This document shows, piece after piece, positions 43,341 through 50,931 of a DNA stretch of 64,000 bases. The notes beneath the pieces are model-generated. The model was not told the origin of the DNA and did not search any database. It was given only the letters and a program-made list of their open reading frames with translations. Source of the DNA: CABZJG01 sp902512685. GTDB lineage: Bacteria > Pseudomonadota > Alphaproteobacteria > Rhodobacterales > Rhodobacteraceae. The position numbers were made by a program, and so were the translations under genes. The stretch lies in contig CP179201.1 of assembly GCA_051201605.1 (NCBI GenBank), forward strand, positions 310,001 to 374,000. The letters are read 5' to 3'. Position 1 is the stretch's first letter; the number at the start of each line of letters is the position of its first letter.

Positions 43341-43427
43341 GGACCGGTGGCCGCGTGGTCCAAGGCGCAGGCCTAGAAAGTGTGTAGGCGGAAGACCGCC
43401 TCTAGGGTTCGAATGCCTGTCTGGTTG
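43341..43427 (+). pseudogene. Decayed tRNA-Ser
   Basis: The stretch has the serine-tRNA layout: a D-arm like 'GGCCGCGTGGTCCAAGGC', an anticodon stem-loop 'GCCTAGAAAGTGTG', a long variable arm (GGCGG/CCGCC), and T-arm 'GGGTTCGAATGCC'. Faults are a mutated invariant A14 (C), position 34 changed so the anticodon reads AGA instead of GGA, G in place of the universal C61, and poor pairing in the acceptor stem (GGACCGG against TCTGGTT). It is therefore unlikely to work. tRNA-Ser 3' ends are common integration sites for genomic islands. Confidence 0.72.
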
Positions 43428-43577
43428 CTATAAATAAAATTGTAACTTATTGTTTTGAAGCAATAAATTACTTTATTCAGTAATATTGTTACCATAAATT
43501 AGAAATATCTTTAAGTTTAACAGACTTCACATATTTTTGTGCGACGCTATTCTGGTCCAAATCACTGGAGTATACTG

Positions 43578-43916
43578 ATGGCTCGCAAAACTTTTATGGC
43601 AATCCATACCTACAAAAGCGACTTGGCAAAGAAAAATGCTTTTGAAAGTTTAAAAAATACGGTTCGCACAGACTATGAATGGGTGGAACGATGGGATTTC
43701 CCGAAAGCGCAATGCATTGCAACTTGGGTAGGAACCGATGACTTTTTCTTTTGTCATTGGGAGGCAGAAACAGAGGAAGACATCATGACCACTTTTTCTG
43801 AAAATGGAATGGATGAAAACCTTATAACTGTAGCTTACCCTATTTTTATGCATATCAATAAAAATGATTGTTCTGGACTCGATCCATATAAAGTATGGGC
43901 AGAAGTTGACGTTTGA
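43578..43916 (+). CDS. Small protein of unknown function
   Basis: 112 residues from ATG 43578, preceded by TGGAG. I do not recognise the family with certainty. The sequence 'KTFMAIHTYKSDLAKKNAFESL', 'YEWVERWDFPKAQCIATWVGTDDFFFCHWEAETEEDIM', 'ITVAYPIFMHINKND' suggests an alpha/beta fold of the dimeric barrel or DUF4242 sort, with a short metal-binding potential from Cys/His/Glu. It is cytosolic and acidic. Base composition is AT-rich compared with the housekeeping genes around it, in line with a transferred segment. Followed by a decayed gene start and another small unknown gene. Confidence 0.65.
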   Translation: MARKTFMAIHTYKSDLAKKNAFESLKNTVRTDYEWVERWDFPKAQCIATWVGTDDFFFCHWEAETEEDIMTTFSENGMDENLITVAYPIFMHINKNDCSGLDPYKVWAEVDV

Positions 43917-43920
43917 TTAC

Positions 43921-44052
43921 AGTAACCCTTTGCGCACAGCATTGCTGATGGCTCTTGCTACGCAAAAAGGGGCTGAAAACTTGCCGAAGCACGGTTCTTG
44001 TCATACTACTAACAGCCAAATGCATATAAAGTTGCTGCGGCGTTATTCTTAG
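43921..44052 (+). pseudogene. Decayed duplicate of the sugar-dehydrogenase gene start
   Basis: Bases 43921-43990 resemble 44413-44490, the start of the downstream PQQ-type dehydrogenase, including the preceding AACCC. Translated: 'NPLRTALLMALATQKGAENL' against 'NPMRTLLIAFLMTLATQAGADNI'. The initiating ATG has become TTG, codons are missing, and after the signal-peptide region the frame drifts to a stop at 44050-44052. No catalytic part is left, so this is a 5' relic of a once-tandem gene. Confidence 0.65.
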
Positions 44053-44072
44053 GCAAATCAAGGGAAATAAAT

Positions 44073-44378
44073 ATGGCTGGAATGATCAATTGTATACGCT
44101 TCCGACCAAAAGAAGGTAAAGAAGAGGCGCTGTTTAAGGCTTTTGCAGAATATGTACGGGATTATCCCTTCGACGATATTATGCATCACATAATTGATCT
44201 GGGTACAGGCGAGTACGCTCTGGTAGGCGTACATCATAGTGTCGAAAGTTTTATTGAAATAATGAACAGAGATAATCGTGTGAGCGAAATGATGAGGCTG
44301 TACGTTGAACCTTACGAAGATGGTGAAAGTTTCCATTCATTTTCGGGTCCAGTGGTAAATTATAATGATTATCTTTAA
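44073..44378 (+). CDS. Small protein of unknown function (dimeric alpha/beta barrel-like)
   Basis: 101 residues. 'MAGMINCIRFRPKEGKEEALFKAFAEYV' looks like the first strand and helix of an antibiotic-monooxygenase or stress-response barrel domain, and 'EYALVGVHHSVESFIEIMNRD' like the second repeat. No cofactor motif is visible. It starts 20 bases after the pseudogene stop with AAGGGAAA before the ATG, and precedes the sugar dehydrogenase by 42 bases. Cytosolic. Function unknown; its companion upstream is of similar size but I see no clear homology. Confidence 0.62.
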   Translation: MAGMINCIRFRPKEGKEEALFKAFAEYVRDYPFDDIMHHIIDLGTGEYALVGVHHSVESFIEIMNRDNRVSEMMRLYVEPYEDGESFHSFSGPVVNYNDYL

Positions 44379-44420
44379 TCCACAGATAATTTAAACTGAA
44401 AGCATAAGGCGATTAACCCC

Positions 44421-45548
44421 ATGCGCACCTTACTGATAGCGTTCCTGATGACACTCGCGACACAGGCGGGGGCTGATAATATCCTCACTGGTAGTGCTGG
44501 GAGCAAATTGGAAGGGAAGGTTGTTTCTAGTTTTTCCGGACCTTGGGCTATGTCTTTCATCGATGATAAAAACCTGCTTGTCAGCACAAAATCTGGCAGG
44601 CTTTGGCTTGTAAATACGAATGGCGAACAGTCTTTAGTAACAGGAGTTCCCAAGGTCTTTGCGGGTGGCCAAGGCGGCTTGGGTGATGTTGTTCTTCATC
44701 CAAATTTCAAACAAAATAAACTAATCTACTTTTCTTACATAGACTCAGAGGATGCAGGCAAAACACGATATGCATCCGTGGTGCGGGCAACCTTGGAAAG
44801 GTCAGATAGCGCATACCTGAAAAATTTTGAAACCATTTGGCGGCAAACACCCGCTCGATCACAGGGACATTTTTCCCACAGACTTGCGTTTGGTCTTGAT
44901 GGAACTCAGCACGCCGGCAAGATTTTTATAACTTCTGGAGATCGGCAAGAATTAACCCCTGCACAAAAATGGGATACGGCATTAGGAAAAGTTATCCGAC
45001 TGAATGATGATGGGACGATACCAACTGACAATCCGTTTCAGGATAAAGGCGATTTAGCAAAAACCTTTTGGACGGTTGGCCACAGAAATGCGCTTGGGAT
45101 CGCTTTTGATAAAAATGGTCAGCTTTGGGCGCACGAAATGGGCCCTAAACATGGGGATGAGTTTAATTTAATCGTTGCGGGTGCGAATTATGGGTGGCCA
45201 ATTGTATCTGAAGGCAACCATTATAATGGAGCAGAAATTCCAGCCCATCAAACCAGGCCCGATTTCATGGCACCAAAAATCTATTGGGTGCCAACGGTGG
45301 CGCCCTCAGGATTGATTTTTTACGAAGGGGATGAATTTTCTGAATGGAATGGAAATGCATTCTTGGGAGGGCTGAAAAGCAAGGCACTGGTGCGAATAGA
45401 ATTTAACGATGAAAAACCATTTGAAACTGAACGCTTCAGTTGGTCCCAAAGAGTAAGAGAAGTCGAAATAGATCATGATGGTGCCATTTGGGTCTTGGAG
45501 GATGGTCCAACTGGCAGGTTAATAAAATTCACCAAGCCAAATGAATAA
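44421..45548 (+). CDS. Exported PQQ-dependent sugar dehydrogenase-like protein (GSDH family)
   Basis: 375 residues with a signal peptide (MRTLLIAFLMTLATQAGA, cut about residue 18). The beta-propeller shows 'GGQGGLGDVVLHPNFKQNKLIYFSY', 'SHRLAFGLDGTQHAGKIFITSGDRQE', 'FWTVGHRNALGIAFDKNGQLWAHEMGPKHGDEFN' (two joined blades) and 'NYGWPIVSEG', all standard for the soluble aldose sugar dehydrogenase/YliI group. In the periplasm such enzymes oxidise aldoses with PQQ. The stop at 45546-45548 abuts the right copy of the ligase-end duplication, so the whole cassette fits exactly between the repeats. Confidence 0.88.
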   Translation: MRTLLIAFLMTLATQAGADNILTGSAGSKLEGKVVSSFSGPWAMSFIDDKNLLVSTKSGRLWLVNTNGEQSLVTGVPKVFAGGQGGLGDVVLHPNFKQNKLIYFSYIDSEDAGKTRYASVVRATLERSDSAYLKNFETIWRQTPARSQGHFSHRLAFGLDGTQHAGKIFITSGDRQELTPAQKWDTALGKVIRLNDDGTIPTDNPFQDKGDLAKTFWTVGHRNALGIAFDKNGQLWAHEMGPKHGDEFNLIVAGANYGWPIVSEGNHYNGAEIPAHQTRPDFMAPKIYWVPTVAPSGLIFYEGDEFSEWNGNAFLGGLKSKALVRIEFNDEKPFETERFSWSQRVREVEIDHDGAIWVLEDGPTGRLIKFTKPNE

Positions 45549-45551
45549 AAT

Positions 45552-45735
45552 TGGACAGATTGAGCTGATCCGCCCCGGTGGTTTGCCCCGCGATGGCCTA
45601 GTGATCGAAGATCAACGCAGCTACGATTAGGGCCGAAAATGGCATGTCGGTATTGCGTCGGTATCGCGGCTGTTTCGCGGTGGTGCAAAATAACCGGCTT
45701 TTGACGTAAAAAGGCTTGTTTCTTAGCCGCTGCTG
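45552..45735 (+). repeat. Right copy of the ligase-3'-end/spacer duplication
   Basis: Begins 3 bases after the dehydrogenase stop with the last 26 codons of a PaaK-like ligase ('GQIELIRPGGLPRDGLVIED' and on to the stop TAG 45627-45629), then the same spacer as at 43070-43180 with the short repeat at 45645-45686. No ligase start or upstream part is present, so the stretch is a relic. It leads into the intact arsH-like gene on the minus strand. Confidence 0.88.
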
Positions 45736-45746
45736 CACATCCTAAA

Positions 45747-46493
45747 CTACGGCTTTGATTTGCGTTCGCTATAGCGGTTGGTGAGATAGCTGCGGTTTCC
45801 ACGGGTCAGCAGCGTGAATTTCATCAACTCTTCCATGACATCCACGATTCTATCGTAGCGCGGGCTTGGCTTCATCCGGCCGGACCGATCAAATTCTTTA
45901 TAGACCGCCGGCACAGAGGATTGGTTCGGGATTGTCAAAAGCCGCATCCAGCGCCCCAAAATACGCAGCTGATTGACCGTGTTGAAACTTTGCGATCCGC
46001 CGCAGACTTGCATCACAGCCAAGGTTTTGCCTTGGGTCGGGCGCACCGCCCCCAGCGATAAGGGGATCCAGTCGATTTGGCTTTTCATCAGGCCCGTCAT
46101 TGCGCCGTGGCGTTCAGGCGAGCACCAGACCATGCCGTCGCAGTGCATGACCTGCTCGCGGAGCTCAAGCACTTTGGGGTGCGCATCGCCATCTTTGGTG
46201 CCCACCAGTGGCAGGCCGGTAGGATCAAACATAACTGTCTCAGCCCCAAGGCTACGCAAAATCCGCGCGGCCTCTTCAGTTGTTTTGCGGCTATATGATT
46301 CATCCCTGAGCGATCCATAAAGCAAAAGAATACGCACAGGTTCAACCCCAGCACCAACATTGAACAGCTGGTCATGACTGATGTCCCTAAAAGCATCCAC
46401 GCAGATGTTCGGGTTGGCAATTTGTGGGTTCGCATTGCTGCCGGGGGGGTCGATTTTGGTTACGCCCTTCGTGGAAAAATTGAAAATCAACAA
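45747..46493 (-). CDS. arsH: ArsH-like NADPH-dependent FMN reductase
   Basis: 248 residues. 'VRILLLYGSLRDESYSRKTTEEAARIL' is the flavodoxin-like phosphate loop, 'MFDPTGLPLVGTKDG', 'GMVWCSPERHGAMTGLMKSQIDW', and 'TLAVMQVCGGSQSFNTVNQLRILGRWM' are ArsH signatures. ArsH reduces quinones or oxidises organoarsenicals using NADPH and FMN. There is no arsR, arsB or arsC next to it, so a direct arsenic role is not supported by context. Its N-terminal 40 residues are weakly conserved and the start could be later, around the 'ANPNICVDAF' segment. Confidence 0.87.
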   Translation of the reverse strand: MLIFNFSTKGVTKIDPPGSNANPQIANPNICVDAFRDISHDQLFNVGAGVEPVRILLLYGSLRDESYSRKTTEEAARILRSLGAETVMFDPTGLPLVGTKDGDAHPKVLELREQVMHCDGMVWCSPERHGAMTGLMKSQIDWIPLSLGAVRPTQGKTLAVMQVCGGSQSFNTVNQLRILGRWMRLLTIPNQSSVPAVYKEFDRSGRMKPSPRYDRIVDVMEELMKFTLLTRGNRSYLTNRYSERKSKP

Positions 46494-46562
46494 AGCTAAA
46501 AATTTCTAATGTAATAGCCTTATTGAAATAGGGTAGATCGTCAAGCGGCAAAGCCACCGGCC

Positions 46563-47087
46563 TTATATCCTATCTAATCCTAGCGCGGGATGGTCTTTCA
46601 TCAATGGCACTGCCACTGTCGCGCTTATCTCCCGGTGGGTAAGCCAGCGCCATCCGGTTGGTTCTTGATGGCGGCCTAAGCGGACGGTGGTGCGCCGGAT
46701 TGGGTTTAACTTTGCAATCCGGCTTAGATCTGTTGGCGTTGCTTGTGAGCCAAGCACCTCGGTGATATGTGGCGGCTTTCGGCGCTGTGCAAAGGCTTGG
46801 ATCACCGCTTGGGAAAAGCTTTGCGCAGGCGAATGCACCCAAAGGATGCAGCTTTGCACATTCGGCCAAAGTGCCAGATTTTGCAAAACTCTGTTGGCTG
46901 AGGGCACAGAGTGATAAACGAGTTGCACCCGCTGAACCGCGCTGGAAAATGCTAAAATTTGCGATTGATGCGACACAAAACGGGCGGCTATAATCAGCTC
47001 TTTGGCCGGCAGGGCCTGACATAAAGGTGCAAGCATGCCGGTGCCTCCAACCACAAGGAACCGCCGCTGCGATGCGCTATTGGTCAT
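46563..47087 (-). CDS. Short Rossmann-fold protein, function unknown
   Basis: 174 residues. 'FLVVGGTGMLAPLCQAL' is a nucleotide-binding loop of the NmrA/SDR type; the rest ('CILWVHSPAQSFSQAVIQAF', 'ITEVLGSQATPTDLSRIAKL', 'WRWLTHREIS') shows no catalytic Tyr-Lys pair. It resembles proteins annotated as short-chain dehydrogenases of unknown function in several phyla. 69 bases of AT-rich spacer separate it from arsH, and 237 gene-free bases follow on its promoter side. The ATG lies within 'ATGACCAAT' with AAGGC upstream in its own direction. Confidence 0.7.
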   Translation of the reverse strand: MTNSASQRRFLVVGGTGMLAPLCQALPAKELIIAARFVSHQSQILAFSSAVQRVQLVYHSVPSANRVLQNLALWPNVQSCILWVHSPAQSFSQAVIQAFAQRRKPPHITEVLGSQATPTDLSRIAKLNPIRRTTVRLGRHQEPTGWRWLTHREISATVAVPLMKDHPALGLDRI

Positions 47088-47324
47088 CGTAAAGCCTGCT
47101 CAATTGATCAATGAAACGGTTTGGATGATCACCGCGTGGCATAGCTAAAATTTACCTAAGTTTGTCGAAAAGGTTTTAAGGGTATCATAAATTGGATCGC
47201 TTTGAAATACAGATAGGCTAAACACCTAGCCCAGCCAAAGCAAGCTCAGCAGGGCGGTGGATGATCCTTTATCAGCGGGTTTGCTACCTTTGCGCTAATT
47301 TCCCGATAGGCTGGCCAAATACGA
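47088..47324 (+). other. Short gene-free interval
   Basis: 237 bases between the Rossmann protein and the dehydratase gene, whose ends and starts both point left. I see no gene, hairpin or repeat in it beyond AT-rich patches; it probably holds the Rossmann gene's promoter. Confidence 0.4.
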
Positions 47325-48296
47325 TCAGGGCATAGAGCCAATGATCGGAGCGATCCGGTCGCGATCAAAGTTCGCACCGCATAGAACCACAGCACTGACT
47401 TTATTGGTGCGTTTGGGGGCATCCGCCTGCCAGGCCGCCTGTGCCAATCCGGCAGACCCTTCGACCAGCATTTTTTCGCTCCAAGCCATGTGGCGGATAC
47501 CCTTGGCGATCTCGTCCTCGGTGCAGTCGATTAATTCATCGATAACTTCGCGGCCCAGCGGCAGAGTGATTGAGCCTTGGTCGACACCGCCAGCGCAGCC
47601 GTCGGCCAAAGTATCACTATGGGTTACTTGGACGCTATGACCGGCCCGAATACTGGCGGCCAATTCGGCAGAATTGCGCGCGCTGACACCGACAAGACGG
47701 GTGGAGGGCGAAAAGGCTTTTAGCACAGCCCCGATGCCTGAAATCAGGCCGCCGCCTCCGATAGACACATAGACCACATCAAGCTTTGGCAGCTGTTGCA
47801 GCAGTTCCAGCGCAATCGTTCCTTGTCCCGCGATGACCTGCGGATCATTATAGGGAGAGCAATAGATGATGCCCTGTTCTTTGGCCAGTTTTTGCGCATG
47901 TTGTTCCGCAAGCCCGGAATCGTTTGAATGCAAAATGGTCTTAACCCCAAGTGCTTTTATCCGAGACAGCTTTTCGCGTGCGACTGTTTCGGGCAAAACC
48001 ACGGTTAGATCATGGCCAGTCATCTGCGCTGCTGTGGCAAGTGCCAGCCCATGATTGCCAGACGATGCGGTGATCGCGGGCACATCTGTCGATAGGGATG
48101 TCAGTTTTGACATGGCGCCCCGAAATTTAAACGACCCGGTTTTTTGAAAATTTTCAGCCTTGAACACAAGACCCGTATCGTCGTCAAACGACAGGCGGGA
48201 CGGGATGCAGGGCGTCAAGGTCAACCAGCGTTTAATGCGGCGATGGGCGGCTACAGAGAGCGCGGCTTGTTCAAGTACGGCAGAGGAGGCAGTCAT
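47325..48296 (-). CDS. Threonine dehydratase-like PLP enzyme (EutB/BhcB type)
   Basis: 323 residues. 'KAENFQKTGSFKFRGAM' holds the PLP lysine, 'ITASSGNHGLALATAA' the substrate loop, and 'SIGGGGLISGIG' the phosphate cup. ATG 48296 is taken because the upstream gene stops at 48307 and the frame before it has no ribosome site. It makes a 2-oxo acid or imine from a hydroxy amino acid. It pairs with an ornithine-cyclodeaminase-family gene, an arrangement found both in hydroxyectoine utilisation (EutB/EutC) and in the beta-hydroxyaspartate cycle (BhcB/BhcD). Neither pathway's other genes are present here. A plain threonine/serine dehydratase is also possible. Confidence 0.85.
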   Translation of the reverse strand: MTASSAVLEQAALSVAAHRRIKRWLTLTPCIPSRLSFDDDTGLVFKAENFQKTGSFKFRGAMSKLTSLSTDVPAITASSGNHGLALATAAQMTGHDLTVVLPETVAREKLSRIKALGVKTILHSNDSGLAEQHAQKLAKEQGIIYCSPYNDPQVIAGQGTIALELLQQLPKLDVVYVSIGGGGLISGIGAVLKAFSPSTRLVGVSARNSAELAASIRAGHSVQVTHSDTLADGCAGGVDQGSITLPLGREVIDELIDCTEDEIAKGIRHMAWSEKMLVEGSAGLAQAAWQADAPKRTNKVSAVVLCGANFDRDRIAPIIGSMP

Positions 48297-48306
48297 CGGA
48301 TATCCT

Positions 48307-49266
48307 TTATTGGGCTTTTGCGCCTGCAGCAGCGTCAATGATGGTTTGAGTGATGGCAATGTCTTGTGCTGCGATCCCGGTAAGATCAACAACGGTGATA
48401 TCCTCATCCGATGTCCGTCCTATTTGTTCGCCCGACAGGATATGGCCCAGTTCGGTCACTTGAAGTGAAGCATCGTTTCGATGTGCGCTCTGAAACTCGC
48501 CATGGTGCAAAGATTGGCTTGCCATATCACAGACACGCAAAGATGCGGTGGCAACCAGCTTTGTTGGAAGCTCTTGCTTGCCCGGACAATCGGCCCCAAT
48601 TGCGGTCACATGCGACCCCTTGCGCACCAAGCCATCCGCAAACAGGGGCTTTGTTGCGGTCGTCGTCGTTGTAATGATGTCTGCCGCGCCAATGGCTGCG
48701 TTCAAATCGGGCACGGGGATGGCGCTGTAACCCGCCGCATTCAGGTCTGTACTCAATGTCTGCGCGGCAGAGGCTTTGCGCGCCCATATGTGGAAATTCA
48801 ACGCCCTATCTGTCATTAGCTTTGCATGGCATATGGCCTGAAACCGGGCCTGAATACCAGCGCCGATGATCAGCACCTGTGTCGCATCGGCGCGCGCAAG
48901 AGCGCGGGTTGCCAAAGCACCGCCGATTGCAGTGCGCATGTCTGTCAACCAGCCTTCGTCCCGCAATATGGCAAGGGTTTCGCCTGTGGTGGCAGAAAAG
49001 GCCAGCATCATTCCATTTGAGGACGGAAGGCCTTTGGCAGGATTGTCGTAGAACCCAGACGCGATTTTGATCACATAGCTTGCGGTACCCGCAATATAGC
49101 CTGACTTGACGTGGCAATCGCCGTTCGCTTCAGCAAAAGCCAAATGCACCACCTCACCCGTTTGCACATTGCCCTCAGCGGAGGCGATATATGCGTCGTG
49201 GATACGCTGCACTGCGGTGTCAAAATCAAACAAAGTCATGATCTGTGGTTTATCTAGGTCTAACAT
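48307..49266 (-). CDS. Ornithine cyclodeaminase/mu-crystallin family protein (EutC/BhcD-like)
   Basis: 319 residues. 'HVKSGYIAGTASYVIKIASGF' near the N-terminus, 'LTDMRTAIGGALATRALARADATQVLIIGAGIQARFQ' (spanning catalytic Asp region and the GAGIQA dinucleotide fold), and 'GSHVTAIGADCPGKQEL' are typical. ATG 49266 has AAAGAGG six bases upstream; the longer frame from 49347 does not. Family members reduce imines such as iminosuccinate or cyclise ornithine. Ten bases separate it from the dehydratase gene, so one transcript serves both. The substrate is probably the imine produced by the neighbour. Confidence 0.88.
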   Translation of the reverse strand: MLDLDKPQIMTLFDFDTAVQRIHDAYIASAEGNVQTGEVVHLAFAEANGDCHVKSGYIAGTASYVIKIASGFYDNPAKGLPSSNGMMLAFSATTGETLAILRDEGWLTDMRTAIGGALATRALARADATQVLIIGAGIQARFQAICHAKLMTDRALNFHIWARKASAAQTLSTDLNAAGYSAIPVPDLNAAIGAADIITTTTTATKPLFADGLVRKGSHVTAIGADCPGKQELPTKLVATASLRVCDMASQSLHHGEFQSAHRNDASLQVTELGHILSGEQIGRTSDEDITVVDLTGIAAQDIAITQTIIDAAAGAKAQ

Positions 49267-49526
49267 CGCAAGCCTCTTTAAGAACCGTTCATTTCGTTTA
49301 CTAACCGGCGTCGCATCGATTGAGCAAACCCAACTGAGCGATCTCATTTGAAAGTTAGTGCAAGATTGGCCTTTGGTCTATCGGAATGATGGTCTCGATA
49401 AGTGGTCGTTTTGCCCGTTCAGACTTGGTTGAAGCGAGCGGGGCCAATTTTGCCAAACTGATGCGCCTACTACGATGTCTGACAGCAGGTTGCCGATGCG
49501 GGTTTGTGCCAAAGCCAGATCGGCTC
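49267..49526 (-). other. Gene-free interval before the D-amino-acid dehydrogenase end
   Basis: 260 bases between two minus-strand genes. Frames on both strands here lack ribosome sites and familiar motifs. It would carry the promoter of the cyclodeaminase/dehydratase pair. Nothing else stands out. Confidence 0.4.
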
Positions 49527-50768
49527 TTATTGTTTATAGCGCTGCGGATCATAGGGGCGCATATCCATATTCGGGGATCGCTGATCGATAATATCCGCGA
49601 TTAGACGGCCGGTTTTGGGCCCTGCTGTCAGGCCAACGTGCTGATGGCCAAAAGCGGTGAAAATGCCGCTGTTCCCAAGTTCGCCGATCAGTGGCAGGCT
49701 GTCTGGGGTCGAGGGGCGAAACCCCATCCATTCTTCGGTGGTCTCATAGCGCAGCTGCGGGAAAGCTTGGGCAACACGGTGGCGCAGTAGCCGGATTGGC
49801 GCTTTGCTTGGGCCCAGCTCAATACCGCCCAATTCCACTGTCCCGGCGCAGCGCAGCCCATCGCTCATCGGGGTCACACCAAATTTTCCGGTGGTCATCA
49901 TCATCGGATTGCGTGGCATTTGAGATGGGTTTTTATAGATCACATGATAGCCGCGCTCAGCCTCTAGCGGTACATCGAGCCCCAATTTACCCATCAAAGC
50001 GCGCGACCAGATGCCGGCGGTGACCACGATCTTGTCACATTCAAACCGCCCCTGATCGGTCAGCACGGCTTGGATTTTATCGCCGCTGCGCTCAAAATCC
50101 TGTACCTTTGTCTGGATCAACTTGCCCCCCATATCGGCAAATACTGCTGCCAGTTGGGTGATATAGCCAAGCGGGTCAAGGATGTGGCCCTGACCTTTTA
50201 GCACCGCCAAACAGCTTATCGCCGGCCCCAGGATCGGTTCATGTTCACGCACGGCGGGTCCGGTGATCACCTCGGGGATCAGACCGGCGGTTTTTTTCAT
50301 CGTCCAGCCATAGGCATCACCTTCAAAGGTCGCGCGGTTTCGGTAGGCATAGCTAAAAGCGCTGTCCGCAATCCAGTTTTCGGCCGATGTGCCTTTGGCC
50401 AGGGCTTTGTGTTGATCCACCGCATCGCTGAGAAGCGGGATCAAAGCCTCGGTGATTGCGCGGGATTTATCGGCAGCAGCATGCGGCAGAAATTGGGCTA
50501 ACCATGGCGCCAGTTTGGGCAGATAGCGCCATTTGACAAAAAGCGGGCTCATCGGGTCGATCAGATAGCGCGGAATATGCCGCCAAAGGCTGGGCTCGGT
50601 CACTGGTACAATTGCCCATTGCGCCAAAAGCCCCGCATTGCCGAAAGACGCCCCTGTGCCAGGCGCGTTTTGATCGATGAGCAACACCTCGTGACCTGAA
50701 CGGCGCAGCCAGAGCGCGGTCGAGACCCCACAGATGCCGGCCCCTATAACAATGATTGGTTTTGCCAT
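49527..50768 (-). CDS. D-amino-acid dehydrogenase-like FAD oxidoreductase (DadA family)
   Basis: 413 residues. 'KPIIVIGAGICGVSTALWLRRSG' is the FAD fold, 'GTGASFGNAGLL' the DadA-type loop, and 'LPLIGELGNSGIFTAFGHQHVGLTAGPKTGRLIAD' (shared by two stretches) the C-terminal FAD contact. It oxidises amino or imino acids, passing electrons to quinones. ATG 50768 is chosen over longer frames because homologues begin at this beta strand. It lies 260 bases before the cyclodeaminase-like gene on the same strand, so a functional link is possible though not tight. Sarcosine- or proline-type amines are alternatives. Confidence 0.87.
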   Translation of the reverse strand: MAKPIIVIGAGICGVSTALWLRRSGHEVLLIDQNAPGTGASFGNAGLLAQWAIVPVTEPSLWRHIPRYLIDPMSPLFVKWRYLPKLAPWLAQFLPHAAADKSRAITEALIPLLSDAVDQHKALAKGTSAENWIADSAFSYAYRNRATFEGDAYGWTMKKTAGLIPEVITGPAVREHEPILGPAISCLAVLKGQGHILDPLGYITQLAAVFADMGGKLIQTKVQDFERSGDKIQAVLTDQGRFECDKIVVTAGIWSRALMGKLGLDVPLEAERGYHVIYKNPSQMPRNPMMMTTGKFGVTPMSDGLRCAGTVELGGIELGPSKAPIRLLRHRVAQAFPQLRYETTEEWMGFRPSTPDSLPLIGELGNSGIFTAFGHQHVGLTAGPKTGRLIADIIDQRSPNMDMRPYDPQRYKQ

Positions 50769-50931
50769 CCTGCGACTTTCACGGTTTTTCAAAGATAAAT
50801 CAGGTTTCACGGCATAGGTAAATTGGTTTTCGACACCCAGAGGGTCTTGGTTCGATGGGGCAGCACTGCGCAGCCACAGACTGGACAAATCGGCGGCTAT
50901 GTGAAAGAGCATGCGCCAACAGGAGACCTTT

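Larger units (their letters stand above)
43070..43577 (+). other. Gene-free scar region with relics
   Basis: 508 bases downstream of the ligase hold no intact gene. In order: the duplicated spacer with a possible weak terminator (AAGCC 43151-43155, GGCTT 43164-43168), an arsH fragment on the minus strand, a decayed tRNA-Ser, then about 110 bases of very AT-rich DNA (43427-43540), and a ribosome site TGGAG at 43567 for the next gene. Confidence 0.75.

Noticed and set aside
43341..43427. Functional tRNA-Ser
   Set aside because: Invariant positions (A14, C61) and acceptor pairing are broken; kept as a pseudogene instead.
45747..46493. Arsenic resistance operon
   Set aside because: Only an ArsH-like gene and an ArsH fragment occur; no arsR, arsB or arsC is visible.
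47325..49266. Complete ectoine-use cluster
   Set aside because: Only the two possible EutB/EutC-type genes are present; regulator, transporter, EutD/EutE and aminotransferase are missing nearby.
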